In this document: one piece after another, positions 47,016-57,500 of the stretch
Position numbering within the stretch: the stretch's first letter is position 1
Layout: every line of letters starts with the position of its first letter
Source of the DNA: Cephalotrichum gorgonifer
Taxonomy: Eukaryota > Ascomycota > Sordariomycetes > Microascales > Microascaceae
Length of the DNA stretch: 64,000 bases
Direction: 5' to 3'
Assembly: GCA_900312665.1 (NCBI GenBank)
Contig: ONZQ02000019.1
Location: 372,001 to 436,000 of the forward strand
Position numbers and translations under genes: made by a program
Notes under the pieces: generated by a model
Told to the model about the DNA's origin: nothing
Database searches by the model: none
What the model saw: the letters and a program-made list of their open reading frames with translations, nothing else

Positions 47016-48086
47016 TTATACTCCCAGGCCCATCTGCTTCCCAATCGTTCTCATACTCAATACTTCCACTCCCATGTCTACCTTCTTCCCAGCCGGTCTG
47101 ATACTGAATCCTTCTACTCCCGTGTCTGGCTCTTCCCAAGTCGGGCTCGTGTTCGCTCCTTCTCCCGTAAGGTACGACTGCCCTGGACTCATCTGGGGTA
47201 CCAATTCCCCGTTCTTTCCAGGGCAGCGCCCTGCGGTCGTAGCCGGAGCTAAAGCCAGAGCCGGATTCCCTGGTATCTGGCCACCCTTCTGGCATGAAGG
47301 GTTTTGAGAGGAAGAGAGTGCCGGGTAGCGGGGTAAGGCTTCGACTTGTAATGGCCTATGGTAAGGATATCCTTCGGGGGGCATCCCGGTTAGATATTTG
47401 TTTTCTTCGGGTTCCATGTCGGGCGACTCGATGTAATCATACCCTCCCATGTGTCCAGAATATTCCCCGTCGTTTGCAACTGCCGACTGTGTAAACCCTG
47501 AATGGGATCCAGATTCCCCGTCGCTCGCAGGCAGCGTAAAGTGTTGACTATGCCGAAGGAAAAAATCCTGTTGTTCCCATTTGCCCTTACTCGTATTTTA
47601 CTTGCAATACGGGACTATATGTTCGAGGCGCCTTCTCCTATATACGACGGCGCCCCCTAAATCCATGTTCTCGACCGGGGTGAGATGAACTGTGCGGTCC
47701 TTCCGTCGGTTCTTCCGTCGGTTCTCCTGTTCCTCCTCCCGTTCGTCCATAAACGCGATATTGACTTGAAGACAGGTCTCTCCCAAGCGGTCTATGGGTT
47801 TGAGGATAACATCACCGGTACCTAGTGAGCAAATGTCGGGGCCCATAGGATACACGAGATCTGCATTTTCACCGCGGAAAAATACGATATCGCCTTGTGA
47901 TGTCATCACAGGTGGGTGCGGGCCTTTATCGACGTCGCAATTGGATTTTGCTCAGGCGCCGATGCCTTCGAAAACGGCCTTCGGTACCTGGTTTCGATGG
48001 TTACAGTAGTCGGAGATGGTTTGGATAGTCAACCCGGCAGATAGGTACGCCTGGCTGGACGGGAGTTCGGATGAGGTGTCCTTCAT
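47016..48086 (-). pseudogene. Broken accessory gene with two in-frame stops
   Basis: From ATG 48086 one minus-strand frame runs 357 codons to its end at 47016, interrupted only by TGA 47954-47952 and TAA 47600-47598. The three open pieces are 44, 117 and 193 codons, all in the same phase. The middle piece looks like a folded domain (GDIVFFRGENADLVYPMGP, DICSLGTGDVILKPIDRLGE) and ends in a Glu/Arg-rich stretch; the last piece is a Gly/Pro/Ser-rich tail. No introns that remove both stops were found; a 54-base intron could just remove the second. Both stops could come from G-to-A or C-to-T changes. It is the minus-strand member of the right duplicated unit. Homology to the gene at 45859 is too weak to see by eye. 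Confidence 0.5.
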
Positions 48087-48271
48087 GACAGGTTTTTTCT
48101 AAGCTCCGTTTTGAAGATGGGGCTGAGGTGTTCTGGTGGTAAATTTTGCGTATTGAGTTGTCAGTGGAAGCCAATTTTCAGTCCAGTGCTCGCATATATA
48201 GTCTCGACGATCTTTGAAAACTGCACCCTCGCCCCCGGCAAGTTTACATGTAATAAAGGATTTGAGGGGAT

Positions 48272-48545
48272 ACTGGGCTAGAGCGTGACATCGTTCGGTA
48301 TCTCAAGAACAAAGGGTGCTATATGGGGGAACACGCCCTTTGTTCTTCTGGACAGGCTCTCGGATGAAGCTACCAGCCCGAGTATAAATAAAGCTCACAT
48401 GTTCCAACCTGGTGGTGCCTCCTGGGCGCCACTCCTTTCAGTCTGAGATATTTCCCCTGCTCTCTCCTATTTATATATCTAAAACAAAGGATACCTTTAC
48501 CGTGTAAGTCACGAGCCGCAAACTCACCAGCAGTCAGGTATCCTT
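48272..48545. promoter_or_regulatory. Divergent promoter block B, duplicated copy of 46044-46320
   Basis: Lies between the broken gene starting at 48086 (-) and the gene starting at 48736 (+). The shared words and their order are given under block A. Here the TATA-like GAGTATAAATAAAGC is at 48390-48404 and CTCCTATTTATATATCT at 48464-48480. Confidence 0.65.
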
Positions 48546-48735
48546 TCCTCGTCCGAAATCAGGTACGCGCTTTCTTTACAAACGAAACAAATAGCTGTTG
48601 CCGTGTAAGCCCCGACGACTAGCAGTCCTGTTATCGGGCAAGCGCCTGCACTCTCCTTGAATAGATCTAAACACAATCCCCCTTTGTCACGTTTCACCTC
48701 CTTCCCCCGGCGGGTAAGTTGAAAGGAAAAAAATC

Positions 48736-49221
48736 ATGTGCACCTTCCGCATTATAAAATTCAGATACTGCGGCCACGACGACTTGGGCGGCTCAGTCTA
48801 CTGCGGGTCCGGTCCGACATGCCGCGAGACATGGACGAAGGAGGCTGTGAATGATACCTGCCCCCTTTGCCTTCTTGACTCGGGGAACACTGTCAATATA
48901 CGGGAAAAGCGAGGAGAGAGGAAGAGAGCTCAAGTAGTGGGTGAGGAGGTGGGCGATGAGGATATGGAGTGGTGGTGGAAGTTTCAAGAGAAGCTTGGAG
49001 TGAAGGCGAGGAGAAAAGGGCTGCCTGGGGGGGTCAATCCTGTGGAGAACAAGACTCACAGAGGTAAGATTCTAGGCAGCAAAGGCGGGGATCGTTATGC
49101 GGAAACAAAACAAAACATCGTAAGGAATGAGAACCAAAGTAAGCAGGGAGTTAAGGCGGATCTCGATTACGGTGAGGAAGAGGAGGAGGATATATGGCTC
49201 TTGGAAGCCGGACGAGCATAG
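48736..49221 (+). CDS. Unrecognised Cys-rich-headed accessory protein
   Basis: 161 codons, intronless; family not recognised. The first 53 residues hold a Cys/His pattern (RYCGHDD, VYCGSGPTC, DTCPLCLLDSG) that could form a small zinc-binding module, of a kind common among fungal lineage-specific proteins that start MC-X-F. The rest is charged, with an acidic end (DYGEEEEEDIWLLEAGRA). No signal peptide. It is the plus-strand member of the right duplicated unit, downstream of promoter block B. Confidence 0.6.
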   Translation: MCTFRIIKFRYCGHDDLGGSVYCGSGPTCRETWTKEAVNDTCPLCLLDSGNTVNIREKRGERKRAQVVGEEVGDEDMEWWWKFQEKLGVKARRKGLPGGVNPVENKTHRGKILGSKGGDRYAETKQNIVRNENQSKQGVKADLDYGEEEEEDIWLLEAGRA

Positions 49222-49907
49222 CTAGAGATATAAAGGGGGTGGGGACATACAGCGTACAAGGCGAAGCGAATCTCTCGGGTCGGGTCGAGACCTAACGTCA
49301 ACGTTCCTGGGGACCGAGATAAAGCGGTTACTACCGTTGTAATATCTCCCATAGATTCCATGCGTATTCTTGCGTCTCGTGATAGTCCGTTGCCTCCGTA
49401 TGCTCTGGCATATGCGTCAAAGTCGCCGACGTTCCGGGCTCAGGCGAATCCCTTCGCTATAATAATCACACCAAGCGTTCCAAGCATGGGCACTAATAAC
49501 CGGCCCCCGGACTCTCTAGAAGTGGCAGTTCCCCGATGTCTTGGGTTAAAACCGACTTGGATTACCCTAGACTCTCTCATCTTTGTTCGTGCTTGACAAT
49601 GACGCATTATGGTCATGTTCTATATAATAGAACTGCACCTAGGGATAATGACACAAAGGCGAATAATGTCCTTGATCCTAATATTACTCTTCTTCGAGTG
49701 GTCCTCGACTTTATGTTTATAATGAGATTTCCTATGTATGTACTCGCTTATCTGCCTCCCGCATCTCAACCATATCTCACTAACACGCAAGTCTACACAC
49801 ATCGTAGAGCTCAATTTTCTAAACAGAGCACTACCTTTCTGGTGACACTGCACAACCCTTCCCCCGTACCTGCATCTAAGCACGGGAGTCGTCCCCTCCC
49901 GTCAGCC
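49222..49907. other. Intergenic region in the accessory island
   Basis: 686 bases without a supported gene. The frame of the next gene is open back to 49536, but that part reads as non-coding (hydrophobic and irregular), and the ATG at 49908 begins the coherent protein. Confidence 0.4.
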
Positions 49908-51152
49908 ATGCCCGGGTTTCTCGACGACCTGGCCTTCGCCTTCGTCGCCACCCCTGCCCAGCGCAAACAGATTCGTAAAACTCGGACGGCCCGCAAGAAG
50001 GCAAGAGGCGGAAGCGTTTGTAGCGTATATTCGGAAGACTATTCGTCAGGTGCTAAGCGGAATAGCACAGTTTTAGACGACAATGTGTCGTACGGTAGTA
50101 GGGATGGGGCAGATTCGCACGGGTCCTACGCAAGGAAGGACATGGCTACCGGGTCGACATGTCCGGGGTATGTCTCGGGCTCTGATTGGGACGACGTGAC
50201 TGCCAGGCGGACGTGTACAAAGCACTGTCTGGAAGGGTCTGGCGGGTGGAAGCCTCCGTATCACAACCGGGGCGGGCAGGGAGATCCCTCCCTGACACTG
50301 TCGGGGATGGAGACCGCAGTCTCGGGCAAGCCCTACCATGAGCCGATCGAAAGGGCTGTAGAGAAAGGCGCTGGAGGGTCCACGGTGGGAGAGAGCGAGG
50401 GGTCCACGGCGAGACATTACTGGGAGCGAGTTGGGTTCCAGACGCCGGTAGCAGCGGATGGCGCTGAGGATAAGCGGGATCGGGAGGTGGAGTCCGAGGG
50501 GTCGATGGCGAGGTATTTCTGGGAGCGGAAGGGATTTTGTGCGGAGAGGAAGAAGGGGAACGGGAAAGGGGAGGCGGAGAAGGAGGTTAAAAAGGGCAAG
50601 GGGGAGAAATTAGAGCGAGGTGGAGGAAGCGACTTGGTGGGTAAAACGAAGGGGGACCACGGCGCCCCTAGTGGACTTTTCCAAGGGAAGGGACGGGATA
50701 AGTATTCCGACTCCCGCTCCCGTCTCTGCAAAAAGAGCCCAAACACCCGCCGCGGCCCCCCTTCCCGCGAACCGCCGGTCCCCGCCCCCTCCCGCGGCGG
50801 CACCCACAACCCTACACCCAATCCTCCTCCTCCACCCGGGCCCCTGACGGTGATGAACCTCGGCCAACACACGCGCGCGATGGGCGGCCGGAAGAACTAC
50901 AGAGAGAAAGGGGCCACTTGGGACGCTGGGACCGGACGCCCGGGCGATATCGTGGACCCTAACCGGGCGGAGGCCCAGGAAGCTTCGCTGTGGGGCGGCG
51001 AGTCGGCCACCGTCGTGGCGGACGACAGCCTGTCGGTTAGGATTATGCCTGGGGGTCGGCGTCCGGGGGTGGAGGTGCTTGTGGACCAGGGGTGCAATAT
51101 GGGTAGGAGCAGGCCGTGGCTGGATGAGCTTGATAGCCGGACCCGGATTTAG
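49908..51152 (+). CDS. Unrecognised accessory protein with an internal duplication
   Basis: 414 codons, intronless; family not recognised. It starts MPGFLDDLAFAFVATPAQRK, followed by a basic stretch. Around residues 160-178 and 193-212 there are two copies of a unit with core ESEGS-x-AR-xx-WER-x-GF, about 33 residues apart, so a short tandem duplication occurred within the gene. A Lys/Glu/Gly-rich part and a Pro-rich part (PSREPPVPAPSRGG) follow. The end (LVDQGCNMGRSRPWLDEL) again looks less repetitive. No signal peptide or membrane segment. Alternative starts upstream in the same frame are considered less likely. Confidence 0.6.
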   Translation: MPGFLDDLAFAFVATPAQRKQIRKTRTARKKARGGSVCSVYSEDYSSGAKRNSTVLDDNVSYGSRDGADSHGSYARKDMATGSTCPGYVSGSDWDDVTARRTCTKHCLEGSGGWKPPYHNRGGQGDPSLTLSGMETAVSGKPYHEPIERAVEKGAGGSTVGESEGSTARHYWERVGFQTPVAADGAEDKRDREVESEGSMARYFWERKGFCAERKKGNGKGEAEKEVKKGKGEKLERGGGSDLVGKTKGDHGAPSGLFQGKGRDKYSDSRSRLCKKSPNTRRGPPSREPPVPAPSRGGTHNPTPNPPPPPGPLTVMNLGQHTRAMGGRKNYREKGATWDAGTGRPGDIVDPNRAEAQEASLWGGESATVVADDSLSVRIMPGGRRPGVEVLVDQGCNMGRSRPWLDELDSRTRI

Positions 51153-51847
51153 GGAGGAGGAGCATGGGGTGGATGGAGAAGGTTGGGGAGGAGCTCGGGT
51201 GTAAGTGTCTCCGCCACGAGCTGTCTGTTGCTATTTCATATCGCTAAATCATAGTTGATCCGCTGGTCCATTTCTGACAACCCAACTTTATGAGTTCCAG
51301 GTAGTTGGTGTGGATGTAAGTGAATAAATGTAAGTGGCTGCTACTAGAGTTGACTGTAGGTTCCCATGACTTACACCATGGTCTCTCTCTCTCCAACAGA
51401 GCAGAACAATCATCCAGGTCTACCGGCCCTTTCCAGCAGTAGTAGCATTCTAATATGTAAAATCCATTTTTTGGTGAGTCAGATACTTCGAGGTAATACC
51501 AAGCATTCACCTGTGATAAGTGAACTGAATAGCAGGGCCATCTCTGCATCGAATGTTGTGTGTCTACTACTTATTCGCCTCGTCCCGAACAAAGCAGTAC
51601 ATAATGCACATTCACCTTCACGAACAGGAAGGAGCAGTCCTTTCCCTCTCTTGACTCTATATCAATAAGACTGCTGCATTCCCATACCTACCTCTCTCTC
51701 TTTGACTCAACTCCAGTGCACTCTCACTCACCCGAACTCTCCCTCATACACACCCACGAACACAGTAAAGGCCGCATACAAACCAATACCCACTTTACAC
51801 TAACACCACACCTTCCCAAATACGTAAACAAAAAAGGGCAAGCAAAA
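51153..51847. other. Intergenic region upstream of the His-rich gene
   Basis: 695 bases, without a supported gene. The right part (51680-51847) is a CT/CA-rich leader with ACACCCACGAAC and CAAATACG words, ending AGCAAAAATGG at the start codon. Confidence 0.4.
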
Positions 51848-52840
51848 ATGGGCCAGAGCTCCTCGACACCTCGCAGGAGAAGGGCCTACCGCTCCGGCGC
51901 CGAGTCCCACGCCACATCCCGTGGACGACGCACCCATCGCCGGGGGAGCCCCAGCGGCAGGAGACAGGGGTCCCACGGACGCCATAGTCAGCGTGGGAGC
52001 CAAGGGTGGTTTAGCAATCTAGGTCCCCGGCGTCACGGGGCTGGACGGAGTAATCGGGGTAGCAGACATAGTCACTCACATCGCTCTCACCAGTCTCACC
52101 ACTCTCACTCCCGGTCTCACCAGTCACGCTCGCACCACTCGCACCGCCGCAGTCCCACGCGGAGCCACCGGCATGGACATGGGCATGGATCCCACCGAAG
52201 CCACCACAGCCGTGGAAGTCGCGGGCACGGACATCACGGACACCACTCTCACAGCACTCACTACAGCCACCGCCGGAGCCACGGCCACCCCCACGGCTAC
52301 AGCCACGCCCATCGCCCCCGGCACTACACACGCCCCGGTAACTATCCGGAGCGGAACCACTCGGGCCGCTTCCTCCGCCATGTGGACCACACCGGCCGGC
52401 GACACGTGCACCTCCGGAACGACTCGGAGAGGTACGGGAGGCCGTGGGCGTCTAGGTATGTTGTCGTCGTTCCCCCTTTTCCCCCTTTCCCTCGTATCTT
52501 TTTCCTCTACCCCTTCTTCTCCTCCTTAGTGGTTTTCCTTTCTCTCCTTTACTTCTTTTCTCTCCTCCTTCGCCCTCTCCCTCCCTCTCATTTCCTCCCA
52601 TCATTTCCCTTTATATCACCCTTCTCCCCTACTTTCACCCTACCCGTCTTCTTTCTTCCTCCTCCCCGATCTCCTTTTTCTATCCACCCCCTCTACCCCA
52701 ACCCGTGCCCAGGAAGAGAAAGGGGAAGAAAAGAAAGAAAAAGGAGGATACTAACCGCCCTGCCGACCAGCCGCCGCATCGAACCCCGAGACAGCATCAG
52801 CAACGTCTGGCAGGAACGCTGCCGAGTAAACCGCTATTAG
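51848..52840 (+). CDS. His/Ser/Arg-rich protein with a possible N-myristoylation signal
   Basis: 225 residues from exons 51848-52455 and 52771-52840. The intron (315 bases) has a GTATGT donor and ACTAAC 16 bases before its CAG acceptor; unspliced, the frame is also open but would insert a low-complexity Phe/Pro/Leu segment. The N-terminus MGQSSSTPRRRR fits an N-myristoylation signal (Gly2, small residue at position 6) followed by a basic patch, suggesting membrane attachment. Residues about 68-155 are dominated by His, Ser, Arg and Gly (SHRSHQSHHSHSRSHQSRSH), which could bind metal ions or drive condensation. After this comes a more ordered end (NYPERNHSGRFLRHVDHTGR ... WQERCRVNRY). Family not recognised. 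Confidence 0.6.
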   Translation: MGQSSSTPRRRRAYRSGAESHATSRGRRTHRRGSPSGRRQGSHGRHSQRGSQGWFSNLGPRRHGAGRSNRGSRHSHSHRSHQSHHSHSRSHQSRSHHSHRRSPTRSHRHGHGHGSHRSHHSRGSRGHGHHGHHSHSTHYSHRRSHGHPHGYSHAHRPRHYTRPGNYPERNHSGRFLRHVDHTGRRHVHLRNDSERYGRPWASRYVVVVPPFPPFPRIFFLYPFFSSLVVFLSLLYFFSLLLRPLPPSHFLPSFPFISPFSPTFTLPVFFLPPPRSPFSIHPLYPNPCPGRERGRKERKRRILTALPTSRRIEPRDSISNVWQERCRVNRY

Positions 52841-53517
52841 CTCCTATCCCCTATCCCACCCCCTTTCCGTAGCTTCGAGGTTCCCTAACTTTCTATCTTC
52901 ATAGCCCCGAGCTTCCCCAACTTCTCTCTCATGTTCATTCCTCCGAAACTCCTAACCTCCGAAGCACAGGTAGGGAACACAATCCACCCATAGTCAGCGC
53001 CATTCACAAGTCACAGAGATCACAAGTCACAGAGATCACAAGTCACAAGTCACACAGAGAGTCAGCGTAGACACCAAAAGGCACACGTACGTAACCATCC
53101 AAATAAATTCCATCATTAATATATTATTGATTTTGAACAAAAAAACAAGAGTTGAGTTCATCATGCCCGAGCGCCTCGATCCGATATCCCATCGTTCCCG
53201 TAATGACACGCCAAAAGGGGGTGCGCCCTCCCTAGGCTTTCCTTTCCTGGTATAACATCATTCTACCCAGTCCGTGCTCCCATGTTTTTTTTCTCCCGTT
53301 TCTCAAACACCTACCTCCAGATGTGAAATCCCTGAAAAAAAAAACGAAAGAGAAAAAACGCCTCCCGACCATCATACAAGTGCTACCGGTAAGCCTCGAG
53401 CGCTTCGTAGCCTCCACCGTCTTTCTTTAAATCCCGGAACTCCTCCCAAAAACAAAAATAGCAAAAAAAAAAAAAAGAATCTTCTAGACGAGGAGAGCCA
53501 GCCAAAAAGACTCCGTC
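52841..53517. other. Intergenic region with a tandem repeat
   Basis: No gene seen. It includes a short 16-base tandem repeat at 53004-53060 and, from about 53310, A-rich tracts belonging to the 3' flank of the bHLH gene on the minus strand. Confidence 0.45.
53004..53060. repeat. 16-base tandem repeat TCACAAGTCACAGAGA
   Basis: Two perfect copies (53004-53019 and 53020-53035) and a third, imperfect copy with an extra CACAAGT. Confidence 0.9.
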
Positions 53518-54553
53518 TTACCGCCACTCCCCTGTCCTCCTCCTCTTCAGGATCTCATTCTCCTCCATCAGCTGCTCATTCTTCCTCTCCAGGAACAAGA
53601 TATACTCGGCTGCCTTGCTGAGGATGGTAGCCTTGTTGAGCTTCTGCGCCGGCGCCAGCCCACCCAGCTCGTCCAGGGACACCCCGTCACCCTCATTTCC
53701 CCCCATCTCCCCGGGGTTGAGCCCCTGCTCGAGGCGGTGCGCGGTAACGCGCAGGGAGGGCACGACGTCCCGGAGGGCGGCGATCTTGTCGTTCAGGTTA
53801 TTCCGGTATCGCTTCTCGATCATGTTGTGGGCGGTCTTCTTTGGGCCGGGTCCGTCTGTTGGTGACGCGGCGGTCATGGCACCGGGGGAGTGAGGGGCGA
53901 GAGAAGAGGGCGAGGACGCGACCGAGTCGGACGCGGACGCGAGGGACTTTCTCTTGCGAGAGGAATACCGGGTCCTGGTTGACGTGGTTGGCGAGGCCGT
54001 CACGGACGGCTCCTTCTTTATCGGTATCGCCACGGCTGCAGAAGTCCCTCGCGGCTTGGCCTCGGTGGCTTGGTGGGCAGCGGCTACGCTGTCGAACAGA
54101 GGCACCTCCAGGCCGTCGAGGTCATGGGAGCCAAAGACAACATCGGGCAATCCCATTCCTAGGTCGAGGGGGTTCACGCCCGGGCTCAGCGAGGATGAGT
54201 ACCGTCGGGAGAGGTCCGGGGTGCCCAAGTCGGGAGAACGGGGGGCCTTAGCCGACCAATCCAGCCAGTCGGGCCCTTGCGGGAGCTGGTAGGCGTTTGT
54301 GTGGGGGAACATGGGGGATGCCGGCGACGGCGCCGAGTCGGTGGCGAAGTCGGTCTGCAGGCCGTACATTGCACCTTCGAGGTCCAGCGACAGCTAGATG
54401 TGGGTCCGGTGTTAGTCTTCGTTGTCTTAGTTCTTCACGCAAGAAGGGCTCAACATATTCAACATGCCACGCTCCGCTGTGTGAAACAGAAGCAAGGGCT
54501 GAGACACAGACGCAACTTACATTATCTTTTGAAAACCCGTAAAAGTCTGTCAT
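53518..54553 (-). CDS. SREBP-type bHLH transcription factor without membrane anchor (SrbB-like)
   Basis: 302 residues from exons 54553-54521 (MTDFYGFSKDN) and 54393-53518; the 127-base intron contains GACTAACACC. The bHLH domain begins at about residue 196: HNMIEKRYRNNLNDKIAALRDVVPSLR. The Tyr after EKR in the basic helix is the hallmark of the SREBP group, which can bind E-boxes and sterol regulatory elements. A loop of about 35 residues precedes helix 2 (KLNKATILSKAAEYILFL) and a leucine-zipper-like end (ERKNEQLMEENEILKRRR). No transmembrane segments follow, unlike SrbA/SREBP proper, so a short SrbB-like factor is more likely. The N-terminal half is a Ser/Pro-rich, probable activation region. 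The role (sterol, hypoxia or carbon) is inferred from the family only. Its upstream intergenic region is 7.5 kb. Confidence 0.88.
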
Positions 54554-57500
54554 GTTGGCCGCGATTGTAGGCAGCGGTATCATATGTAGTTTGCGGGGGA
54601 GCCGGCTTCGAGAAAATATCGACGGTTGAGGTCGTCGACGGGCCGGGTGTGAGAAAGGGTCGGAGGGAAAAAGAGGAGGGGGAAAAGCAAGGCAATGGGT
54701 ATGTAGAAAAGAGGGGGGGGGGGGTAGATCAATGGGTTGAGTGAGTCCGGAGTGTGTGGAACAGTATGTTGCCGTTTTCCCCTCGTCGGTGGAAGTGCCT
54801 ATCCGGGTGGTGCTCGGCGTTGCGTTCGTAAGTGATTTGGAATCCTTCGTGCGCGGGGACACTAGCCAGCGCCACAAACTCAAAAACCATGCGGTGAGGG
54901 CAGGGCTCCTAGAACTTGTTGAATATCGGGAAGAGATGGGATTCGTATAGATTTAGAGATCTTTGTCGCCTGTACCGTGGTTTAAAAGGGGATAGGTGCG
55001 GAGGCTAAATTGTGAAAGCTTGATGAAGCTTGAAGCTTGGTTTGGAGCTCCTTGCAGCTCAGAGGCGGGGTCGGTGACGTCGGACCTTGGAGAGAAACTC
55101 GGCTAGGAGCCGTTGAAAGTTTTGGTCTGACAGGAACGAAGGGGGGATTCGGGTTCGTTCTCGTATCCGCTGGTGTATGTAGATCGTCGATTGGAATTAG
55201 GTCGCTCGCGGTATATGTATGTTGTACCCGGATGGATACCTGTAGACATGCGTCGGGGGACGGGGATATAGAAGTGTCGGGTACTTCTTTGTCTTTTGGG
55301 TAGCGAATCGCTAGTAGGTTGGGTAGAGGGTAGGTAGGGTTTCGGTGTATGTTATTGATTCGTGGTGGTGCTGACGATAGTGTGATTGATACCAGCTACG
55401 ATGATGACGATAGCTTCTTTTCTGTACATACAGAAAAGACGGGTATGGAGGGGTGGCTGACTACGACGTAATGTGGGGAAAAGGGGAGGTGGGTGAAGAA
55501 GGAGATATATATAATATACGAGAGAAAGAACCGGGAAGGCACGACTAGTGACGGCGAGAGTTCCGCGGTGGAAAACGGAGGCGTTACTTGTACTCGTAAT
55601 GGAATGAAAAGTAACGGCCGAGACGCAGGGTATGCTCGTACTCTTGGCTCCTCCCACCATGGGGCCGGGTGTGTCATTACGAGCTCGGCGAAGTGAGGAC
55701 GGGGTACACCGGGGGTGGGAGTGGTGGAAGCTCCATGGAAGCTCCTCGCCTCGCCCCACTCGCTGAATCGATTTGCAGTGATGCGACATTGAACCGGGAC
55801 CCGTAGTGCGGCGAGGCAGGAGTCACCGGATGAGGTAGGCGCAAGCTTGTGGGGGGAGGAGGGACCGTCTGCGATCCACTGACGCGAGACTCACTGACCA
55901 AGCCATTGGGAAGGCACTACCCACCGGAGATGGCGGAAGGCGAGCGAGAGGCGGAAGGAAGCACCAGCGTACAGATGTCAATAGCTGCCAAGTACGAGGC
56001 TAACATCTACAAGTATCGAGCACTAAATTTTGCACGCGAGTATAAAGAGCTCGGGCGGTTACGGACGGTGGGATTTCGAATAATACGTGAAGTAGGAATA
56101 AGGGGGAAGGGAAGGAGGGAGGGGTGGCTCTAGAATTGAACTCTTGGGCGTGCACCATGTCGTACGACAATTATGGGTATGAAGCTGGCGTTTCGCCAGG
56201 GTCCGGCCTGTCAGTGCTTAGTGTGCGGTATGGGTGTTTTTTTGTAGGTGTGGAAGGCAATTGAGCTCGGAACCAGCAAGGTGCCCGCCTGCCGAATTGA
56301 TTTTGCCACATGGGAGAACGTTGGAAGGACGTTCGCTCGACCTGCAGGGAGCCGGGGATCCGCAATGTTACTTTACCTGGCTCACTCATATTACTGCTCA
56401 CAAACATTCAAATTGAAAATCGCTGCCATGGCGCCGGCAAGCGAGTGGGGCTCGCTCGAGAAGGCCGACGCCAGTCGGAAGGAAGGTGGGTCGGAATGTC
56501 GAGATCCGTCATGGCGTGGAAAGCACCAATTCTGGGCCTATTTTCCGTGACTCTTTCGCAAAACTTGGGGGGAGGAAAAAAATTGCGGGTACCAGCAGGT
56601 CACGGCTTTCTCCGTCGGCCGAGGGGAGGTGGGGATCGAACGGACCCGAGATTGGTGCACGGTGCATGAAAGCATGCGAAAGGCCGAGAGCGCGAATGGT
56701 TGGTAAAGGGTCCCAGTAGTCTAGCCCCCTCCCTCTGCATGGTTCTCACCCCAGTCGTTCCTTCCTGTTTTCCGTTCCCACCTTAATTATGAAGTGCGTG
56801 CAGTATTCTCTGGATCAGGAGTATTATAACATGTAGAATTATTAGTAATAATAGTGCTGCTTGCATTCATAGCACCTGGTTGTGTTCCAGTCCGTCATGC
56901 TCGGAACTAGCTCGGCATCTGCGTTTGGAATATAGACCTCCCGATTTCTTCGATTGGCTTTTAGCGTTACTATCAGTCTCTTGCTGCGGCACACGTAGAG
57001 AGGGTGGTGTGGGCGTTGAAAGTAGAGTCGAGGCAGTGGCTGCGACTCAAGACGGACTTGCGGGAGAAGCCGGCGATGATCAATCCCGAGGTCTCCGAGG
57101 ACTATCATCGCCATACGAGTACTTATATTAGTGATGGGGAGATTCCCCAGCATTTGACCACCGACATGGAGCGTAATTGGACCACCCGTGCGGGATGGGC
57201 TCTAATATTAAGTACGAGTAGATCAGATTGATAATCCTCGCCCTATTTGTACTCGTGCTCCATTCCCAGCTACTCGTGGTGGTTATGCCTTCGGAGATGT
57301 AGATTTCACGATCCCCAATCCAGATGACCTTTAGCCAATGAAAGCCTAATGCGGTCTAGTCTCCTACTCGGTACACCCACCCCGGGTCGTTTTCCCTTCC
57401 CGCTGGCCCGACATCGCTGGCCACGAGTACGAGTATTTCCGATTTCCGCCAAGCCCCTTTGTTCCCGATATGAGTCGGAGCGGGAAAAAAAGAAAAAAAA

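Noticed and set aside
52456..52872. Alternative splice of the His-rich gene to the CCCAG ending at 52712
   Set aside because: It lacks a good branch point, whereas the CAG at 52768-52770 has ACTAAC 16 bases upstream.
56600..56680. Possible tRNA on the minus strand, from a TTCGATCCCC-like T-loop
   Set aside because: No pairing acceptor, D or anticodon arms could be drawn around it.
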